Source of the DNA: Sinomonas notoginsengisoli
Lineage (GTDB): Bacteria; Actinomycetota; Actinomycetes; Actinomycetales; Micrococcaceae
NCBI RefSeq assembly: GCF_021554725.1
Contig: NZ_JAIZDP010000003.1
Location: 1-64,000, forward strand
Direction: 5' to 3'
DNA: 64,000 bases
The translations under genes and the position numbers were made by a program. Below, piece by piece: positions 50,329 to 59,176 of this stretch; the first letter of the stretch is position 1; the number at the start of each line of letters is the position of its first letter. Below the pieces are notes generated by a model. It did no database searches. It worked only from the letters and a program-made list of their open reading frames with translations, and was not told the DNA's origin.

Positions 50329-51522
50329 TCAGCCGTGCCGGCGTCTCAGGGCCAGGGCGAGCACGGCGGCGACCGCGGCAGCGCAGGTCATGACGAGGGC
50401 CATCGGCACGGCGGTGTGCTCCCCCGCGAGGCCCGAGAGCGGTGAGACCACCGCACCGAAGACGAACTGGGCGGCGCCCAGCAGCGCCGAGCCGCTGCCG
50501 GAGACGTGCCGCACGGCATCGAGGGCGAGGGCCGAGGAGTTGCCCATGAGGAAGCCGACGCTCGTCACGGCGAACCAGATCGGGATCGCGAGGAGCCAGT
50601 GCGGCACGGGCAGGAGCGCCACGGCGAGGATGGCGACGCAGAAGACGAGGAGCGCCGGGGCTGCTAGCGCAACGATCCGCTGGGCTGGGACGCGCCGCAC
50701 GAGGCGCGACGAAATGTACCCCGCAGAGATGAGGCCCACCGCATTGAATCCGAACAGCATGCCGTACACGAGCGGAGACAGGCCCATCACCACCTGGTAC
50801 ACGAACGGCGAGGCCGGAATGTACGTCATCATCGCCGCGAACGAGGTGGCGAAGAGCCCGGCGTACCCGAGGTAGCGCGGGACGCGGAACAACTGGGCGA
50901 AGCCGCCGAGGATGCCGTGTTCGCCGCGCCGCTCGGGGGGCAGCGTCTCGCGGAACACCGTGAAGACGCTGACTGTCATGAGCAGGAACAGCGCGGCAAG
51001 GGTCCACATGATGCCGCGCCACCCGATGGGGTCCTCGAGCAGCGCGCCGATCGACGGCGCGATCGCGGGGGCAACTCCGGCCACGGTCATCATGAGGCTC
51101 ATGGTCCGGGCAGTCTCTGCGCCATGGGTGAGGTCCACGATGATGGCCCGCGCGATCACGATGCCCGCCGCGCCGAGGAACCCCTGCCCGAAACGCGCCC
51201 CGATGAGCACCTCGAGGTTCGGCGCCAGCGCCGCGACCGCAGACGAGATGATCGCCCCAACGGTACCCACGAGGAGCGGCCTCAGGCGCCCGAACTTGTC
51301 CGAGAGCGACCCGAACGCCAGCTGGCCTGCGGCCATGCCGACGAGGAACCCCGTGAGCGTGAGCTGGACTCCGGACGCGCTGGCGACGAACTCCTGCTGG
51401 ACGCGCGGGAAGCTCGGCAGGTAGAGGTCGGTGGCGAGCGGGGCGATAGTCGCGAGGAACGCCAGGACCAGAACCCACGGCGCCCTCAGTCCGCCCTGCC
51501 GGTTCAGAGCGCGGACGGGCAT
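50329..51522 (-). CDS. Bcr/CflA-family multidrug efflux MFS transporter
   Basis: A 397-residue, 12-helix transporter. ATIAPLATDLYLPSFPRVQQEF in helix 1 is the Bcr/CflA signature, and AFGSLSDKFGRLRPLLVG is motif A. It would export drugs, dipeptides or other small molecules by proton antiport. It is convergent with the DUF1304 gene and stands alone. Confidence 0.9.
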   Translation of the reverse strand: MPVRALNRQGGLRAPWVLVLAFLATIAPLATDLYLPSFPRVQQEFVASASGVQLTLTGFLVGMAAGQLAFGSLSDKFGRLRPLLVGTVGAIISSAVAALAPNLEVLIGARFGQGFLGAAGIVIARAIIVDLTHGAETARTMSLMMTVAGVAPAIAPSIGALLEDPIGWRGIMWTLAALFLLMTVSVFTVFRETLPPERRGEHGILGGFAQLFRVPRYLGYAGLFATSFAAMMTYIPASPFVYQVVMGLSPLVYGMLFGFNAVGLISAGYISSRLVRRVPAQRIVALAAPALLVFCVAILAVALLPVPHWLLAIPIWFAVTSVGFLMGNSSALALDAVRHVSGSGSALLGAAQFVFGAVVSPLSGLAGEHTAVPMALVMTCAAAVAAVLALALRRRHG

Positions 51523-51573
51523 GGCGGAACGGTTGAGACGTCAGGCATCTGCCTAGACTACGGGTTCCGCATA

Positions 51574-52425
51574 CTACCGCGCCCAGTCAGGGGTATTGGC
51601 GAGGGCGTCGGGATGCTCCTGGACGTACCGGCGGAGGCCGCCCTTGCGCGGGACCCTGACGGGCTCGGGCCAGCGGGGCAGGAGATGGTCGCCGAGCGTC
51701 ACCCCGCGGATCTTGCGTCCGATGAGAGGCACTACCCAGTCGTTGAGCCACGTGCGCTGGGCCGCGATCCACTCCCGCGGACCACGCCGGAGCGGGGGCT
51801 CCCACTGGCGAGGCTTGAATGCCTGGGTGTAGCCGAGCTGGTCGAGTACCTGCCGGGCAAGGAACTTGTGGCCCGCCTTGGACATGTGCAGCCGGTCCGA
51901 GTCCCACATGCGCCGATCGGCGTACTCGTCGAAGCACCAGTAGTCCACAAGGACCGCGTCGAATTCGCGGGCCAGAGCCCGCACATGCTCGTTGTACTGC
52001 CGGTTGCGGCGCTTCAGCGGCTCGAGCAACGGGTTGACCTTGACGTCGTATCCCGTGAACAGCACGAGCATTGCCCCCGTGTCGGCGAGGGCGCGGACGA
52101 GCTCCTCGTACTGGGTCAGGAGCGCGTCCATGTCCGTGCCGACGTCGAGGATATCGTTCCCGCCCGCATAGAGGGTGACCAGTGTGGGCTCCATGGCGAG
52201 CGCCGGGCCGAGCTGGTCCGCGACGATCTGGCGCAGCCTCTTGGAGCGGACCGCGAGGTTCGCGTACTCCCAGCCCTTCTCGGACTTGGCGAGCTTCTCG
52301 GCCACGCGGTCCGCCCAGCCGCGCACGCCGTTGGGCAGCATCGGGTTCCAGTCCCCGACGCCTTCAGTGAAGGAGTCGCCCAGGGCGACGAATCTCTTCT
52401 GGCTCCCGCGACTGCTGCCATCCAC
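51574..52425 (-). CDS. SGNH/GDSL hydrolase, paralogue
   Basis: A 283-residue SGNH hydrolase. GDSFTEGVGD, YANLAVRS, YAGGNDIL and DRLHMSKAGH provide blocks I, II, III and V. It is visibly homologous along its length to the protein encoded at 37284 (for example NGVRGWADRVAE and MWD-DR-HMS in both) but has a longer C-terminus and lacks a MarR partner. No signal peptide is present. Confidence 0.88.
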   Translation of the reverse strand: MDGSSRGSQKRFVALGDSFTEGVGDWNPMLPNGVRGWADRVAEKLAKSEKGWEYANLAVRSKRLRQIVADQLGPALAMEPTLVTLYAGGNDILDVGTDMDALLTQYEELVRALADTGAMLVLFTGYDVKVNPLLEPLKRRNRQYNEHVRALAREFDAVLVDYWCFDEYADRRMWDSDRLHMSKAGHKFLARQVLDQLGYTQAFKPRQWEPPLRRGPREWIAAQRTWLNDWVVPLIGRKIRGVTLGDHLLPRWPEPVRVPRKGGLRRYVQEHPDALANTPDWAR

Positions 52426-52485
52426 CTCGCGAGTCTACGGATGGGACGCCACTGGCAGGCCACGATCGGGTGAACACCTGTTGAC

Positions 52486-52517
52486 GATGGGGTCCCCCGG
52501 CCCAGCGGCGCCCCATC
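52486..52517 (-). terminator. Possible terminator of the LCP gene
   Basis: GATGGGG (52486-52492) pairs with CCCCATC (52511-52517), with a GC-rich loop, ten bases beyond the LCP stop codon. The stem is short, so this is only a moderate candidate. Confidence 0.4.
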
Positions 52518-52527
52518 TTGGCTCAGG

Positions 52528-53901
52528 CTACTTGACGCACGGGATGCCGCCGCCAACGAGGGCGTCGGACCAGTCACCGGCATTGAAGGTCGATGACGGA
52601 GACGGCGAGGGCGGCGCAGGAGCCGGGGCAGGCTTGGACTCGGCCTGCTGGGGCGAAGCGGCGCCGCCGGGCCCCGGGGCACGCGCGGCCTCGGACGCCT
52701 GCGGAGCGGGCGCCGCCGCCGAGGATGCCGGGGCCGAGGACGCCGGGGCCGAGGACGCCGGTGCCGGAGCTGGCTTCGGGTTCAGCAGGTCGGCGACCTG
52801 GGCCTGGATCGCCTTCTTGTCCACGATGTTCACCGACTCGCCCGTATCGCTCCACCCGAATTCGACGATCGGGAGGGTCACGAATTTCGTCTTGTTCTCG
52901 GTGAGCTGCTTGGCCTTGAGCCCCAAGTCGATGAGGTTGAGGCCCTGGTCAACTGCCATCTTGTCCTTGAGCGCATCGATGATGCCCGTGACCTTGCCCA
53001 TGTCCGTGAAGGTGCCCTTCTGCTTGAGCTGGGTCGCAAGCGAGGAGATGAACGCCTGCTGGCGCCGTGAGCGGTCGAGGTCGCTCAGCTCGACGCCGTC
53101 GCCGGACGTGTCCCGCCGCTGCCGCACGAAGGCCACGGCCTGCTGCGCGTTGAGCTGCTGTTGGCCCGCCTTGAAGTCGGCTCCCGAGTAGGAGTCCTTC
53201 GTGGCCTCCTGGAGGCACACCGTGATCGGCGCGACAGCCTTGGCGACCGAGAGGAACGCGGACATCGTGACCTCGACGAAGTGGTCGACCTTGATGTTCA
53301 GGAAGTCCTCGACTGTGGCAATCTCGGCCTTCCGGCCCTCGTCGCGCGCGGCCTGGTAGATCTGGTCCTGGCCCTTCCCGCCCGGGTTCGCACTCAGGGT
53401 GTGCAGGGCCTGGTCCATCGCATAGCCGTAGGCCTGCTTGACCTTGCCCTGCTTCATGCCGTCGGGCGCCCCGGCGAGGTCCACGTAGTCGTCACGCGGG
53501 ATGGAGATGACCGTGGCCTGGCTGCCGTCCTTGGGCACGTGCAGGACCATGAGGGCGTTGCTGTTGTAGCCGCCGTCGTCGGCCGAGCCCGAGTGCAGTG
53601 CGTCGTATTCCTCCTGGCCGAGCGGCTTGCCGTTCTCATCGAGCCGGGAGTCGAGGCCCATGAGCAGGATATTGACGTCCTGGTCGAGGCCCACCCCGCC
53701 GCTGAGCGCCTCAGAGCGGCGGATCCCGTTGTCGAAGCTGAAGTAAGTCGCCACAACCCAGATCCCCGCGCCGAGCACGAGCGCCACAGTGACGATCCCT
53801 GCCAGGACGGCCACGCGGCGTCGGCGGTAAGTCCACCGGCGGTCGTAGGCCAGTGACTTCTGGTACAGGTTGCGGTAGGGCGCGTCGTCAGAGCTGCGCA
53901 T
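52528..53901 (-). CDS. LytR-CpsA-Psr (LCP) family glycopolymer ligase
   Basis: About 457 residues. A basic N-terminus and one transmembrane helix (residues about 30-53) are followed by the LCP catalytic domain: NILLMGLDSR, TVISIPRDDYVDL with the catalytic Arg/Asp, and AVAFVRQRRDTSGDGVELSDLDRSRRQQAFI. The extracellular C-terminus is Pro/Ala/Ser-rich with PASSA repeats. LCP enzymes attach teichoic acid, arabinogalactan or capsule to peptidoglycan. GGGAGG precedes the ATG at 53901. Confidence 0.9.
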   Translation of the reverse strand: MRSSDDAPYRNLYQKSLAYDRRWTYRRRRVAVLAGIVTVALVLGAGIWVVATYFSFDNGIRRSEALSGGVGLDQDVNILLMGLDSRLDENGKPLGQEEYDALHSGSADDGGYNSNALMVLHVPKDGSQATVISIPRDDYVDLAGAPDGMKQGKVKQAYGYAMDQALHTLSANPGGKGQDQIYQAARDEGRKAEIATVEDFLNIKVDHFVEVTMSAFLSVAKAVAPITVCLQEATKDSYSGADFKAGQQQLNAQQAVAFVRQRRDTSGDGVELSDLDRSRRQQAFISSLATQLKQKGTFTDMGKVTGIIDALKDKMAVDQGLNLIDLGLKAKQLTENKTKFVTLPIVEFGWSDTGESVNIVDKKAIQAQVADLLNPKPAPAPASSAPASSAPASSAAAPAPQASEAARAPGPGGAASPQQAESKPAPAPAPPSPSPSSTFNAGDWSDALVGGGIPCVK

Positions 53902-54418
53902 GCGGCGTACCTCCCGGGTGGTTGGGGCGCCCCTGGGGACGCGCTGGCCCACCGTAGCGGGCCAAGCTCGGAACTTGCTGAAGGGCGCCTGAACACCAAC
54001 CCCCGACCGCGCGCACGGTGACGGGCAGCCCCCGTTCAGAGCGCAGGGCGCGGACGGTACCGCGCACGAGCGCGTTGCCGCGGCCCGCGGTCTCCTCGAC
54101 GACGGCCAACGCTACCCCCGCGACGGCGAACGCCAGGACCGCGACGATCCCCGCCACGAGGGCGAACAGGGTGGCCTCCGAGGCGAGAGCAGCGACAGCG
54201 CGGACGAGAAGGTCGGCCTCGCGGCCTGCGACGCCGGCGTGGGCCCTCGGACCATGCGGCGCGAATCCGGGGGCGAGCACGTGGGCGGCCGAGAGGTCCC
54301 GGACCGCGAGGGCCGCAATCACAAGCCCGAGCACGAGCAGCGCCGGCGGAGCGATGAGGATTGCAGTGCGGCGGCGTCCGACGACGGCTGCGCGCACGAG
54401 GGCAATGATGAACAGCAT
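53888..54418 (-). CDS. Small hypothetical membrane protein upstream of LCP
   Basis: A 176-residue frame from ATG 54418 with two hydrophobic stretches: ILIAPPALLVLGLVIAALAV (about 22-41) and a longer ATLFALVAGIVAVLAFAVAGVALAVV. No family is recognised. It overlaps the LCP gene start by 14 bases, consistent with one operon, and GAGG lies upstream of the start. The C-terminal third is less protein-like, so the end may be wrong. Confidence 0.5.
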   Translation of the reverse strand: MLFIIALVRAAVVGRRRTAILIAPPALLVLGLVIAALAVRDLSAAHVLAPGFAPHGPRAHAGVAGREADLLVRAVAALASEATLFALVAGIVAVLAFAVAGVALAVVEETAGRGNALVRGTVRALRSERGLPVTVRAVGGWCSGALQQVPSLARYGGPARPQGRPNHPGGTPHAQL

Positions 54419-54929
54419 GGCGAGTACCTCGGGCTCAGATCGAGTGCATCCGGCGCGAGAAGCGCGGCCGTTCGGTCCGCGGGTACCTCTCCTCGTAAGA
54501 CCTTCGGCACTTCGCGTCGTGACCCCGTACGCAGTGTTGACGACGGGGAGCCAATCGGAACCATCCCTTAATCCGGGATGGCCTGTCCTGACCCTTGGCG
54601 TCTCTCGACGTTCCGGGTCGCTGGCCTGTGTCCGCGAAGGAGCCTCAGCTAACAAGTGGCGCCTTGCGGCAACGACTTTACAGGAGGCGGAGGAGCACCA
54701 CCAAATCAGCGCAGCACGATGTCCGCCGGGTCTCGGCGGGAACCGCCGGCACCCATCCCCCGTTGAACCACCAGAGGCTGCTTGGTCCACAGGGACGGGG
54801 ATTAAGTATTGTCGGCGGCCCGCGACATAATGGCCGTGGCTGGTCTCGGGGGAACCGCTCCTGAAGGTTGTGCAGCCTACAGATTGCCGCCCGGCACCCC
54901 GGGCCCGAACCAGGAGCTCTGCGCCCTAC
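54419..54929. other. 511-base leader region ahead of the Ter genes
   Basis: No gene is supported here. A nested RNA-like fold is visible: GCCAA (54550-54554) can pair with TTGGC (54595-54599) around the hairpin CCATCCC/GGGATGG (54561-54581). A weak promoter (CATAAT at 54836-54841) may serve the TerC-like gene. TerC-family genes elsewhere often carry manganese riboswitches; I cannot confirm one by eye. Confidence 0.4.
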
Positions 54930-56039
54930 GTGTTTCTGAGAACCTTCGGCTGGTCCTTCGGCGTGAGCGCCGTGGCACTCGTCGTAGCCTTCCTCTATGG
55001 GGGGCCGCAGGCCCTCTTCCTCGCGCTCGTCCTCGGTGTCCTCGAAGTCAGCCTGAGCTTCGACAACGCCGTGGTGAACGCCCGCATTCTCGAGCGGATG
55101 ACCCCGTTCTGGCAGAAGATGTTCCTGACCGTGGGCATCGTCATCGCCGTGTTCGGCATGCGCGTGCTGTTCCCACTGCTCATCGTCGGGCTCACGGCCA
55201 AGCTCAACCCCGTCGAGGCCGTGCAGCTCGCACTCGCCAAGGGCCCCATCGACGAGCCCGGGAGCTACGCCTACATCCTCCACCACGCCCACCCGCAGAT
55301 CGCGGCGTTCGGCGGCATCTTCCTGCTCATGATCTTCCTCGACTTCTTCTTCGAGGAACGTGAGATCACCTGGCTGCGGTGGTTCGAGATGCCCCTCGCG
55401 AAGGTCGGGAGGATGAACGGCGCTTCGCTCGTGGTCGGGCTCTTCGCCCTCGCCGTCATCGGCCAGCTCTCCGGGCCCGAACTGCAGGGCAGCGTGCTCA
55501 TGGCCGGAATCTTCGGCATGGTCACGTACTTCCTCGTCCAGGGCCTCGGCGAGCTCTTCGACACGGATGCCAGCGGTGAGATCGACGCCGAGGACATCCC
55601 CACCGCGGCTGGCGGCACCCACGGCAAGGGCTCGAGCAAGGCCGTGCAGGTTGCGGGCAAGGCAGCCTTCATGCTGTTCCTCTACCTCGAGGTCATCGAC
55701 GCCTCGTTCTCCTTCGACGGCGTCATCGGCGCCTTTGCCATCACGTCGGACCCGATCATCATCGCCCTGGGCCTCGGCCTCATCGGCGCGATGTTCGTCC
55801 GCTCACTGACCGTCTACCTGGTGCGTCAAGGCACCCTCGACGAGTTCGAGTACCTCGACCACGGCGCCCACTGGGCCATCGGTGCCCTCGCCGTCATCCT
55901 CCTCATCACGATTGGGGTCGAGGTCAATGAGGTGGTCACCGGCCTCATCGGAGTGTTCTTCATCGGCGCCGCCTTCATCGGCTCGATCCGGCGGAACAGG
56001 CGCAAGGTGGCCGAACCGGAACACGCGCACACTACCTGA
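54930..56039 (+). CDS. DUF475/TerC-like integral membrane protein
   Basis: About 369 residues, eight or more helices. LRTFGWSFGVSAVALV at the start matches the usual N-terminus of DUF475 proteins, so I place the start at GTG 54930; the frame is open from 54870. SLSFDNAVVNARIL and DASFSFDGVIGAFAIT are the two acidic membrane motifs shared with TerC, thought to bind a metal ion. It is the first gene of the Ter region, about 50 bases before the first terD. Confidence 0.85.
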   Translation: MFLRTFGWSFGVSAVALVVAFLYGGPQALFLALVLGVLEVSLSFDNAVVNARILERMTPFWQKMFLTVGIVIAVFGMRVLFPLLIVGLTAKLNPVEAVQLALAKGPIDEPGSYAYILHHAHPQIAAFGGIFLLMIFLDFFFEEREITWLRWFEMPLAKVGRMNGASLVVGLFALAVIGQLSGPELQGSVLMAGIFGMVTYFLVQGLGELFDTDASGEIDAEDIPTAAGGTHGKGSSKAVQVAGKAAFMLFLYLEVIDASFSFDGVIGAFAITSDPIIIALGLGLIGAMFVRSLTVYLVRQGTLDEFEYLDHGAHWAIGALAVILLITIGVEVNEVVTGLIGVFFIGAAFIGSIRRNRRKVAEPEHAHTT

Positions 56040-56089
56040 CCGAATCGCACCAACCGCACCCCCATAGGGACAACATAAGGAGCAACACT

Positions 56090-56689
56090 GTGGGACTGAG
56101 CTTGCAGAAGGGCCAGGGCCTCTCGCTGACCAAACAGGACGGCTCGGGCATGTCCCAGGTCCGTCTGGGCCTGGGCTGGGATGCCGTGGAGCAGCCGCGC
56201 AAGGGCTTCCTCGGAAGCCTCTTCGGCGGCGGCGCCGCTGAGATCGACCTCGACGCCTCGGCCATCCTCTACAACGCCAACCGCCAGGCCCTCGACACCG
56301 TGTTCTTCAACCAGCTCGCCAGCAAGGACGGGTCCATCCGACACACGGGAGACAACCTCACCGGCGCCGGCGAGGGAGATGACGAGACGATCATGGTCAA
56401 CCTGCCCGGGGTTAACGGCGCGGTCGAGCACATCGTCTTCGTCATCACGAGCTACTCTCAGCAGACCTTCAACCAGGTTCAGAACGCCTTCTGCCGTGTG
56501 GTGGACGACTCGGTGGCGGGCAGCCCGGAGGTGGCGCGCTACACGCTCACCGAGCAGGGCCCGTACACGGGCATGATCATGGCCAAGCTGTCCCGTGAGG
56601 GTGCAGGCTGGAAGTTCACAGCCGTTGGCCAGCCGGCCAACGGCCGCACGGTCGGCGACCTCGTCGGGGCCTCGGCCGCCGTTCTGTAG
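56090..56689 (+). CDS. TerD-domain protein 1
   Basis: A 199-residue TerD-fold protein. GLGWDAVE, AEIDLDASAILY, FNQLASKDGSIRHTGDNLTG and GEGDDETIMVNL hold the acidic residues that bind Ca2+ in TerD structures. Compared with the next two it carries an inserted Gly-rich loop (GFLGSLFGGGA). AAGGAG lies seven bases before the GTG start. TerD proteins form a cytoplasmic, membrane-associated stress complex linked to tellurite and phage resistance. Confidence 0.9.
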   Translation: MGLSLQKGQGLSLTKQDGSGMSQVRLGLGWDAVEQPRKGFLGSLFGGGAAEIDLDASAILYNANRQALDTVFFNQLASKDGSIRHTGDNLTGAGEGDDETIMVNLPGVNGAVEHIVFVITSYSQQTFNQVQNAFCRVVDDSVAGSPEVARYTLTEQGPYTGMIMAKLSREGAGWKFTAVGQPANGRTVGDLVGASAAVL

Positions 56690-56713
56690 CACACGCGACG
56701 ACAAAGGAGCACC

Positions 56714-57295
56714 GTGGCAAGCCTCACCCTCAGCAAGGGCAGCAACCTCTCCCTGACCAAAGCGGACCCTGGCCTCACCCGGGCCATGATCGGCTTGGGC
56801 TGGGACCCGCGCACCACCGCGGGCGAGATGTTCGATCTCGACGCGAGCGCCCTGCTCGTCTCGGCGCGCGGCAAGGTGCGCAGCAACGACGATTTCATCT
56901 TCTACAACCAGCTCGAGGCCAAGGACGGCTCCGTCATCCATCAGGGTGACAACCGGACCGGCGAGGGCGAGGGGGACGACGAACAGATCCTCGTCGACCT
57001 CACGAAGGTCGCGGCCGATGTCGAGAAGGTCGTCATCGTCGTCTCGATTGACCAGGCGGAGGCCCGCCGCCAGAACTTCGGCATGGTCCGCGGCGCGTTC
57101 TGCCGGGTGGTCAACGAAGCGACTGATCAGGAGATCGTCCGCTACGACCTCACCGAGGATGCCGCGAGTGAGACGTGCATGGTCTTCGCCGAGATCTACC
57201 GCAACGGAAGCGAGTGGAAGTTCCGCGCCGTCGGGCAGGGCTATGCGTCGGGCCTGCATGGCGTCGCCACCGATTTCGGCATCGTCCTCGATTGA
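56714..57295 (+). CDS. terD: TerD-domain protein 2
   Basis: A 193-residue TerD protein starting at GTG after [29 protein letters not shown] and [19 protein letters not shown] give a complete Ca2+-binding set. It is strongly similar along its whole length to the next gene, so they are tandem duplicates. It lies 24 bases after terD 1 and 21 bases before terD 3. Confidence 0.93.
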   Translation: MASLTLSKGSNLSLTKADPGLTRAMIGLGWDPRTTAGEMFDLDASALLVSARGKVRSNDDFIFYNQLEAKDGSVIHQGDNRTGEGEGDDEQILVDLTKVAADVEKVVIVVSIDQAEARRQNFGMVRGAFCRVVNEATDQEIVRYDLTEDAASETCMVFAEIYRNGSEWKFRAVGQGYASGLHGVATDFGIVLD

Positions 57296-57316
57296 CCGCA
57301 GAGAAGGAGCACTGAC

Positions 57317-57898
57317 ATGGCAGGACTGACCCTCTCCAAGGGCGGCAACCTCTCCCTCACCAAGACGGACCCCGGCCTCACCAAGGCGATCGTGGGCTTG
57401 GGCTGGGATCCGCGCACGACGACGGGTGACGCCTTCGACCTCGACGCCTCGGCACTGCTCGTGGGCGCGAGCGGCAAGGTCCGCTCGGATGCCGACTTCA
57501 TCTTCTACAACCAGAAGCAGACGCCCGACGGCTCGGTCACGCACCAGGGCGACAACCGCACCGGCGAGGGTGAGGGCGACGACGAGCAGATCAAGGTCGA
57601 CCTTACGAAGGTCTCCTCGGATATCGAGCGCATTGTCATCGTGGTGAGCATCGATCAGGCGGACGCGCGCCGGCAGAACTTCGGCATGGTCCGCTCCGCG
57701 TACTGCCGCATCGTGAACGAGGGCACCGACGCCGAGGTGGTCCGCTACGACCTCTCCGAAGACGCCGCGGCCGAGACCTGCATGATCTTCGCCGAGCTGT
57801 ACCGCAACGCGGGCGAGTGGAAGTTCAAGGCCGTCGGCCAGGGTTATGCGAGCGGGCTGGCCGGCGTTGCCGCGGACTTCGGCGTGAACCTCGGCTGA
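57317..57898 (+). CDS. terD: TerD-domain protein 3
   Basis: A 193-residue TerD protein with the same architecture as the previous gene ([56 protein letters not shown]). GAAGGAG lies before the ATG. The tandem arrangement of three TerD genes followed by telA is typical of actinobacterial chemical-stress operons. Confidence 0.94.
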   Translation: MAGLTLSKGGNLSLTKTDPGLTKAIVGLGWDPRTTTGDAFDLDASALLVGASGKVRSDADFIFYNQKQTPDGSVTHQGDNRTGEGEGDDEQIKVDLTKVSSDIERIVIVVSIDQADARRQNFGMVRSAYCRIVNEGTDAEVVRYDLSEDAAAETCMIFAELYRNAGEWKFKAVGQGYASGLAGVAADFGVNLG

Positions 57899-57966
57899 CA
57901 CAGCACCCCCGGCAGCAGCCCCACGTCCCACAGCAGCCCACCCACCCACCCTTAGGAGCTTTCGCG

Positions 57967-59172
57967 ATGTCCATCTCCCTGACCCCTCCGGACCCGACCG
58001 AGGCCGAGAATGCCCTCGTGCTCCAAGCGCCCGAGCCTGCCCCCGTGATCAAGGAGGAGCAGGCACCCGGCATGGTCCCAGTCGGCAGCGAGCGCCAAAC
58101 TGAGATCGCGAGCCAGGCCAAGGCCTTCGTAGCAGAGATCGCGGCGATGGACTCGCGCAGCCCCGAGTTCCAGCAGAAGGTCGAGGGCCTCAACCGTTTC
58201 GCCGGGCGGGAGATGATCTCGTCGTCGGACGCGTCGAACCGCATGCTCGAGCGTTCGAGCACGTCCCGCGCGGGCGCGAAGAAGGCCGGCGACAGCGCAC
58301 AGATGTACGTGGCCTCCACGCTCGGTGAGCTGCGGACCACGGTGGAGGACCTCACGCCGAACCAGGCGGACCTGAGCGTGGGGCGGAAGATCCTGGGCGT
58401 GATCCCCGGCGGCAACAAGCTCGCGCGGTACTTCCAGCGCTACGAATCTGCCCAGACCCAGCTGGACAAGATCATCAAGTCCCTCATGGCCGGCCAGGAC
58501 GAGCTCATGAAGGACAACGCGGCGCTCGCGCAGGAGAAGGCGAACCTGTGGGAGACCATGCAGCAGCTCTCGGAGTACGCTGTCTTCGCCCAGGAACTCG
58601 ACAAGGCGACCGTGGAGAAAATCGACGAGGTCCGGCGCAGGGGCCAGACCGAGCACGCGCAGCAGCTCGAGTCAGACGTCCTGTTCCCGGTGCGCCAGCG
58701 CCGTCAGGACATCCTGACCCAGCTCGCGGTGTCGGTGCAGGGCTACCTCGCGATCGACATCATCCGCAAGAACAACAGCGAGCTCATCAAGGGCGTAGAC
58801 CGCGCGCGCACGACCACGATCAGCGCCCTGCGCACGGCCGTGATCGTCGCGCAGGCGCTCGCCAACCAGAAGCTCGTGCTCGATCAGATCGACGCCATCA
58901 ACACCACGACGAACAACATGATCATGCGCACCTCGGAGATGCTCAAGGACCAGACCGGGCGCATCCACCAGCAGGCCGCCAGCTCGGGCGTGTCGGTGCA
59001 GACGCTCGAGAAGGCCTTCGCGAACATCTACCAGACGATGGACGCGATCGACACGTTCAGGTCGCAGGCGGCCAAGAACATGGAAAGTACGGTGCAAGCA
59101 CTCGAGACGGGGCTCGAGCGGTCCCGCCCGTACATCGAGCGCGTCCGCAAGCAGGAGGGCAACGCGGGCTGA
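57967..59172 (+). CDS. telA: Toxic anion resistance protein TelA
   Basis: A 401-residue mostly helical protein of the TelA family (PF05816). VEGLNRFAGREMISSSDASNRML, KIIKSLMAGQDELMKDNAALAQEKANLWETMQQL and LFPVRQRRQDILTQLAVSVQGYLAIDIIRKNN are in the conserved core. It has long coiled-coil stretches and no membrane helix. AGGAG precedes the ATG, 68 bases after terD 3. It acts with TerD proteins in the stress response; the mechanism is not known. Confidence 0.93.
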   Translation: MSISLTPPDPTEAENALVLQAPEPAPVIKEEQAPGMVPVGSERQTEIASQAKAFVAEIAAMDSRSPEFQQKVEGLNRFAGREMISSSDASNRMLERSSTSRAGAKKAGDSAQMYVASTLGELRTTVEDLTPNQADLSVGRKILGVIPGGNKLARYFQRYESAQTQLDKIIKSLMAGQDELMKDNAALAQEKANLWETMQQLSEYAVFAQELDKATVEKIDEVRRRGQTEHAQQLESDVLFPVRQRRQDILTQLAVSVQGYLAIDIIRKNNSELIKGVDRARTTTISALRTAVIVAQALANQKLVLDQIDAINTTTNNMIMRTSEMLKDQTGRIHQQAASSGVSVQTLEKAFANIYQTMDAIDTFRSQAAKNMESTVQALETGLERSRPYIERVRKQEGNAG

Positions 59173-59176
59173 GACC

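Noticed and set aside
54096-54120. Near matches to the 12-mer such as CGACGACGGC, GGCGTCGTGCG and GGACGACGGCG
   Set aside because: They miss one or more core bases and were not counted among the exact copies, to keep the estimate conservative.
55826-57949. A 707-codon minus-strand frame opposite the terD genes
   Set aside because: Its repeats merely mirror the three tandem terD genes on the plus strand.
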